Source: Deinococcus sp. QL22 (GTDB lineage Bacteria > Deinococcota > Deinococci > Deinococcales > Deinococcaceae). Taken from it: a stretch of 64,000 bases of DNA. The position numbers were made by a program, and so were the translations under genes. Location: contig NZ_CP097151.1 in the NCBI RefSeq assembly GCF_023370075.1, positions 248,001-312,000 of the forward strand. Direction: 5' to 3'. This document shows, in pieces, positions 55,161-64,000 of the stretch. Within the stretch, counting starts at the first letter, position 1. Each line of letters starts with the position of its first letter. The notes beneath the pieces are model-generated. The model saw only the letters and a program-made list of their open reading frames with translations, had not been told where the DNA came from and did no database searches.

Positions 55161-56479
55161 CCGCAGGCCGCCACAAACCGCGCGGCCAGCCCCGGATCAG
55201 CCCCCAGATGCAGGTGCAGGTAACTGGCCAAGACGTTGCCGGAGGCGTAGCCCTCGGTGACCCTGCTTCCGTCCCGCGCTGTCCAGGAGTAGGCGGGTTC
55301 GGTAGGTGCATGGGCCAGCACCGAATGATGGAATTCATGGCCCCGCAGCGCCGTTCCTGCCGGAGCCAGCACGGTTCCGTGCAGGGCGGTGGCGTCGCGG
55401 TAGCCCAGAGTCAGACCCGGCGTCATGCGGGTGCGGTAGGGCACCACCCCACACATCTCGAAGACCTGCCCTGCCCCATCTTCCAAGGTTTCACTGAGGT
55501 ACATCAAGCCGCCGCACTCTCCGACCACCGGGCGACCTGACGCCGCGAAGGCCCGCACCGCGTCCCGCATGGAACGGTTGGCGCTCAGGGCCGCCGCATG
55601 CGCTTCGGGATATCCACCGCCCAGCAGCAGGCCGCCAATGCCCGGTGGCAGCCCGGCGTCATGCAGGGGACTGAACGGCACGAGTTCCGCGCCCGCCAGG
55701 CGGAGCTCATCCAGGGCATCCGGGTAGTAGAAATGAAAGGCTTCATCGAGCGCGTAGGCCAGCCGTACACGCGGGTTGTGGGCTGCCGGAACATCTGGCA
55801 GGCCCAGAGCTGGTGCTTGTGCAGCGGCCAGCAGTGCGTCCAGCCGCAGATGTCGGGCCGCATCCAACGCCGCCCCCTCATCCCAACTGGTCAGTTCGGC
55901 ACTCAGCAGCCCCAAATGCCGCGAGGGCAGGTGCAGCGCCTCCGTGCGGGCCACAAACCCCAACACGGGCAGGCCTATCTGCGTCAGCGCCGCTTCACAC
56001 AGAGCCGCGTGGCCTGCTCCACCCACCCGGTTCAGAATGACCCCAGCCACCCGCAAGCCAGGCCGGAAATCACGGAGACCAGCCGCCACAGCCGCCACGG
56101 TACGTGCCATCCCGCCTGCGTCGATCACCAGCACGACCGGCGCGTCCAGCAGCAGCGCCAGTTCGGCTGTGGAATGCTCGTCGCTGAGGGGGTCACGGCC
56201 ATCGTACAGGCCCATGACCCCTTCCAGAATGCTGAGGTCGGCGCTCTGGGCTGCGCGGGCAAACAATTCGCGTGTGCGCGACTGGCCCAGCAAAAACGAA
56301 TCGAGATTCCGGGCGGCCAGCCCGGCGGCGCGGCTCAGATGGGTAGGATCAAGGTAATCCGGCCCCAGCTTGAACGGCTGCACCCGCAGGCCGCGTGCCC
56401 GGAACGCCAGACACAGCAGCGCGGCCACTGTGGTTTTACCACTGCCCGAATGCGGCGCGGCGATCACCAACCGCTTCAC
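55157..56479 (-). CDS. cobB: cobyrinic acid a,c-diamide synthase
   Basis: A 440-residue CobB/CbiA enzyme: amidates carboxylates a and c of (hydrogeno)cobyrinate with glutamine and ATP. P-loop synthetase domain at the N-terminus ([20 protein letters not shown], residues 8-17; [28 protein letters not shown]) and C-terminal glutaminase domain with Cys 322 ([13 protein letters not shown]) and GHEFHHSVL. Overlaps its upstream and downstream neighbours by 4 bases. Whether the aerobic (CobB) or anaerobic (CbiA) substrate is used cannot be read from the sequence; CobN in the operon suggests the late-cobalt route. Confidence 0.94.
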   Translation of the reverse strand: MKRLVIAAPHSGSGKTTVAALLCLAFRARGLRVQPFKLGPDYLDPTHLSRAAGLAARNLDSFLLGQSRTRELFARAAQSADLSILEGVMGLYDGRDPLSDEHSTAELALLLDAPVVLVIDAGGMARTVAAVAAGLRDFRPGLRVAGVILNRVGGAGHAALCEAALTQIGLPVLGFVARTEALHLPSRHLGLLSAELTSWDEGAALDAARHLRLDALLAAAQAPALGLPDVPAAHNPRVRLAYALDEAFHFYYPDALDELRLAGAELVPFSPLHDAGLPPGIGGLLLGGGYPEAHAAALSANRSMRDAVRAFAASGRPVVGECGGLMYLSETLEDGAGQVFEMCGVVPYRTRMTPGLTLGYRDATALHGTVLAPAGTALRGHEFHHSVLAHAPTEPAYSWTARDGSRVTEGYASGNVLASYLHLHLGADPGLAARFVAACG

Positions 56480-58179
56480 GCGGGCTCCAGGACTTGCAGG
56501 GTGGCCCCCAAGATCCGGGCCAGCTGCGCAGCGCGTCCCAAGCGCACTTGCCCGGCTTCGGTGTCCACAACGAGGGCTGCCTTGCCGCGCAGACCCGCCG
56601 CCGCCGTCAGCGTGTCTGTCCAGGGGTCGGAAGCTGGGGTCAGCGGCACATTGGCGCGGCCATCGGTAAAGAGCACCAACTCGGCAAGACGCTGGCCCGC
56701 CAGCAGGTCGGCGGCCAATTGCAGGGCGTGGGCGAGGGGCGTGCGCCCCCCCGTCGGCGCGGTGCGGATGGCGTCCTCGGCAGCGGCGCGGTCGGTCGTC
56801 CAGTCCAGCAACAGGGTGGCTCCAGTGCCCCGGAAGACGATCAGGGCTGCGCGGTCGCGCCGGGTGTGGCCGGTCAGCACGTCCAGCAGCGCGGCCTTCA
56901 CCGCGCCCATTCGTCCAGACGTGCCCACGCTGCCGCTCGTATCGGCCACGAACAGCACCCGCCGTCCGCCGTCCTCGGGAACGGACGTGTGAATATCTTG
57001 GGCCGTAAGTTGGACGCTGCCCCGTCCCAACGCCGAGCGCAGGGTGGCCGGGACATGAAGCTGCGTGGCTTGAGGGTTTGGCACCGCCCGTGTACCGCCG
57101 TGCTGGGAACCCGCCTGCTGTTGGGAGCCGCGCAGCGGAGTCTGGTTTAAGGCCAGCGGCGCCGAGATGGCGGTGGGCGCAAAGATGGTGTCCGGGGGAC
57201 TCGGCTCACCCGGAGGTGGAGAGGCTGGAGGCTGCTGCGCTGAGGTTTCCTTGGCTGAGTTACCTTGGACTGGATTTCCCTGCGCCGGGTCTCCCTGAGT
57301 CGGTGGGGACGAGGGTGGCCGACCCACACTTTGCCGGTGAAGCAACGCGAAAGGCGCGACCCGGTGCAGGTCGGCAGCGGTGACATCGCTGCGTTGTTCC
57401 AGTGCCGCGCAGGCCCGCGCCGCCCGGTGCAGCACCAGATCGGCACGCAGGCTCCGCACTCCTGCCTCGCTGCTGAGGGTGGTGATGGTTTCGAGCAGCG
57501 CGTCGGGCACAGACACGTTTGGGAAACGGTGCCGGGCCGACACGAGCCGCTGCCCCAGCGCCACTTGCGCCTCCTGCCACTGCTGAACAAAGGCTGTGGG
57601 GTCGGCCTCGAAAGCCATCCGCCGCCGGATGATCTCGGCGCGTTCGGCGGGCGCGTGCGGGGCCGAGACCTCGACACACAGTCCGAACCGATCCAGAAAT
57701 TGGGGGCGCAACTGGCCTTCTTCGGGGTTCATGCTGCCCACCAACGCAAACCGGGCGGGTTGTTCGGCACTTAGAGTATCGCGCTGCACCCTGACCACGC
57801 CCATTGCCGAGGCATCTAGCAATAGGTCGACCAGATGGTCGGGCAGCAAGTTCACCTCATCGATATACAGGAGGCCGCCGTCAGCCTGCGCCAGCAGCCC
57901 AGACTTGAGACGGGCCTCGCCGCGCAGCGCTGCCTCGAGGTCGAGGGTACCGATCACGCGGTCTTCGGTCGCGCCCAACGGCAAATTGACGAACGGTGCA
58001 GGCAGGTCTGGCCCGGAGGGAAGCAGCAACGCCAAACCGCGTGCCGCCGTGCTTTTCGCCGCGCCCCGGTCGCCCCGGATCAGCAGGCCGCCCACACTGG
58101 GGGCCACCGCCAGCAGCGACAACGCAAAGAGCAGTTCTGGCTGATGGGCCACGGCAGCCAGCGGATAATCGGGGGTCAC
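56476..58179 (-). CDS. fused ChlI/ChlD-type chelatase ATPase (AAA plus VWA)
   Basis: The 567-residue product joins an AAA domain (about 1-260; Walker [12 protein letters not shown] around 35-44, Walker [11 protein letters not shown] 101-110, [11 protein letters not shown]) to a Pro/Gln-rich linker (about 287-370) and a C-terminal VWA domain with an intact MIDAS motif D413-x-S415-x-S417 (VADTSGSVG) and [11 protein letters not shown]. In Mg chelatase these are separate ChlI and ChlD subunits; in aerobic cobaltochelatase CobS/CobT play the part. Its place two genes from cobN points to a CobN-ChlID cobaltochelatase. GTG 58179 is chosen as it overlaps the methyltransferase stop (GTGA). Confidence 0.9.
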   Translation of the reverse strand: MTPDYPLAAVAHQPELLFALSLLAVAPSVGGLLIRGDRGAAKSTAARGLALLLPSGPDLPAPFVNLPLGATEDRVIGTLDLEAALRGEARLKSGLLAQADGGLLYIDEVNLLPDHLVDLLLDASAMGVVRVQRDTLSAEQPARFALVGSMNPEEGQLRPQFLDRFGLCVEVSAPHAPAERAEIIRRRMAFEADPTAFVQQWQEAQVALGQRLVSARHRFPNVSVPDALLETITTLSSEAGVRSLRADLVLHRAARACAALEQRSDVTAADLHRVAPFALLHRQSVGRPPSSPPTQGDPAQGNPVQGNSAKETSAQQPPASPPPGEPSPPDTIFAPTAISAPLALNQTPLRGSQQQAGSQHGGTRAVPNPQATQLHVPATLRSALGRGSVQLTAQDIHTSVPEDGGRRVLFVADTSGSVGTSGRMGAVKAALLDVLTGHTRRDRAALIVFRGTGATLLLDWTTDRAAAEDAIRTAPTGGRTPLAHALQLAADLLAGQRLAELVLFTDGRANVPLTPASDPWTDTLTAAAGLRGKAALVVDTEAGQVRLGRAAQLARILGATLQVLEPA

Positions 58180-58960
58180 AGCGACGCCTTCCGCACGTGC
58201 AGCACGTGAACGTCGAATGTCCAGTGGTAGAGCCAGCCCTCCGGCACGGCGGTCAGGTGAGGGCGCAGAACCTCCAGCGCCTCCGCGTCTGGGAGCGGAA
58301 GACGGGCCTGGGCCAGCAGGGCAGCCGTATGAGGAAAAGTCAGTTCGCGGTTCTCCTGAATTCGGTGGACGTGCGGTTCCTCCCCCAGTGCTTGCAGAGC
58401 GCGGCGCAGACTGGAAGCCCTGTGGGGGCGCGGCTGCCCCTCTAGTCGGCGGCGCAGGGTCACGTGGGGACTGCCCAGCCCGTCGTCTTCCAGCAAAAAC
58501 AAGTCGCGTCGGGCGAGGCGCAGCAAGCCTGTCAGCGCCCCGCGCAGATCGGGCAGATACGCCAGCGACCAGGCGCTCAGCACGGCGTCGTGTGAGGACA
58601 GGTCGGAGCCGTGCAAGGCGTCTCCGAGGGCTTGGCAGCACAGGCGGACATGCGCGGGCGGCCCTTTGCCACGCAGCACGGCCAGCATGTCGGGCGAGTG
58701 ATCCAGCGCCGTCACCTGCTGCACTACATGGGCCAGCGGCAGGGTCAGGCGGCCCGTGCCCGCGCCCACGTCCAGCAGCGAATGTGCGCCGCCCAGCCGC
58801 TCCCGCAGCCACGCCACAGTATTCGGGAGCGGCGGCTGGCCCGCGTCGTAGCCAGCGGCTTTTTCACGCCAAAACGCCAGGTCGCGCTCAGGCTGCCACC
58901 GTCCCGAGCGCACGGTTCGCACCTGGGTCTCCCACTCGTCAAAAACGTTGGTCTGGAGGG

Positions 58961-58964
<4 letters not shown>
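58176..58964 (-). CDS. class I SAM-dependent methyltransferase
   Basis: A 262-residue methyltransferase with SAM motif I as [20 protein letters not shown], motif II region ALDHSPDML and motif post-[13 protein letters not shown]. The fold is that of small-molecule or tRNA methylases, not of the CobI/CobJ-type precorrin methylases. Its ends overlap cobN (4 bases) and chlID (GTGA), so it is co-expressed with cobaltochelatase. A role in a B12-linked or cofactor-protecting methylation is possible, but nothing in the sequence proves it. Confidence 0.85.
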
Positions 58965-63273
<4,309 letters not shown>

Positions 63274-63277
<4 letters not shown>

Positions 63278-63969
63278 GCGGATTGCAGGGGGGCGCGGCC
63301 TAGACGGCTCCAGACCCGCAGGGTTATCAAGGCGGCAAAGACCATAAAGCCCAGGGGATTGGCGACGTCGCCCAGGTTCACGCCAGCAAAACCGCTCAGC
63401 GCAAAGGTCAGCGACAACACGACGACCATCCACCCCATCACTTGTGAGGCAAGCCGCGCCCGTTGAGGATCGGCCTGCTGACCACGCTGGAGTTGAGACG
63501 CAAGCACGCCGTCAACGCCGTCGGTGAGCACCATACCCAGGGTGAACACCAGCCCCAACACCAGCGGCGGCACACTCGTGCTCAGGGACAGCGCCGAGAG
63601 CTGCGAGCTGGTTTCCATGCCCACCGCCAGCAGCAGGCCCATTAAAAAAGGACTGGTGGCCAGAAAGCTGCGGCCCGGCGTGAGGTGCCTATGGAGTTGA
63701 GCAGATGCGGGGCGCAGCAGCCTCCAGAGATTCAGCGCCGCTACACCCAGAAACAGGTAGGGGGCCAGCCAGCCCAAGCCGAATTCCTCGCCCAGACGTC
63801 CGACCATCAGCGCCAAAATGGTGACGACCAGCCCGTGCCCCAGCCCGAACAGTACCCCGTTCCAGCGGCTGGGCCGCAGCCGCGAAAACCCGTCGATGGC
63901 TGCCAGATGATCAGCGTCCATTCCGTGCCGCAGACCCAGAACGAACACCAAGGCCAGCGTCGCCAACAT
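63274..63969 (-). CDS. NiCoT family cobalt/nickel transporter
   Basis: A 231-residue membrane protein with about six to seven hydrophobic segments. The signature in helix 2, [20 protein letters not shown], is the metal-selective RHxxDADHI block of NiCoT permeases, with a further FGLGHGLVV and [11 protein letters not shown] (normally LGFDT/DGxD). ATG 63969 is preferred (GGAAGGGG in front); ATG 63984 is possible. As first visible gene of the cobalamin operon it would supply cobalt for CobN. The operon promoter, and any cobalamin riboswitch, lie beyond the window. Confidence 0.9.
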
Positions 63970-64000
63970 GCCTTCCCCTTCCATCAGTACTCGATCCCCT

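Noticed and set aside
56370..57150. plus-strand frames opposite cobB and chlID
   Set aside because: Shadows of strongly conserved minus-strand genes.

Overview
The window looks like about 64 kb of a Deinococcus-type genome or secondary replicon. This is an inference from high GC, strong GC3 bias in the real genes, the cobalamin gene order, GAF-rich histidine kinases and the types of insertion sequence. No rRNA, tRNA, CRISPR array, replication gene or prophage module could be supported.

Layout. 0-1.1 kb: a TetR regulator (cut by the window edge) overlaps a small membrane protein gene, with a clear operator/promoter. 1.5-7.8 kb: IS debris around a GGDEF/HD-GYP protein, then an IS1 - IS4 - IS1 cluster in which the second IS1 is inserted exactly across the end of the IS4. 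7.9-14.5 kb: two large paralogous GAF histidine kinases, separated by a decayed IS1182 element and followed by a short MITE-like derivative of the same element. 15-18.4 kb: two alpha/beta hydrolases and a PEP-mutase-like enzyme, divergent from a TetR regulator. 18.5-23.9 kb: a sigma-like fragment, an MFS exporter divergent from a CGNR zinc-finger regulator across a large palindrome, a broken HNH gene, a c-di-AMP receptor (PstA-like), integrase debris and a ZIP metal transporter. 23.9-37.3 kb: an IS4 with a perfect target duplication, a TSUP permease, small proteins, a GNAT enzyme divergent from a MocR regulator, a secreted DUF4384/PEGA protein, and a nested pile of IS6, IS630, IS3, IS200 and IS4 elements. 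37.3-38.5 kb: a tautomerase-like protein and a flavodoxin-fold oxidoreductase.

38.9-49.8 kb is the metabolic centre. One tightly overlapping operon encodes an MmgE/PrpD protein, a two-subunit ThDP decarboxylase, PxpA, an acyl-CoA dehydrogenase, a CaiB CoA-transferase, a CitE-type lyase, a MaoC hydratase, an aldehyde dehydrogenase, an SDR and a DAO-family oxidase. The PrpD / ACAD / CoA-transferase / lyase / hydratase core resembles the known bacterial itaconate (C5-dicarboxylate) degradation cluster. The additional genes suggest an upstream route from an amino acid through a 2-oxo acid, an aldehyde and an acid. A collapsed pxpB-pxpC remnant sits inside the operon.

49.8-51.8 kb is a broken sugar kinase and a decayed IS3. 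51.8-64 kb, all on the minus strand, is a cobalamin operon running from a NiCoT cobalt transporter through cobN (with an N-terminal ferredoxin domain), a methyltransferase, a fused chlI/chlD, cobB, cbiB and cobD to cobQ. It covers cobalt uptake, cobalt insertion, a,c-amidation, aminopropanol-arm synthesis and the final amidations.
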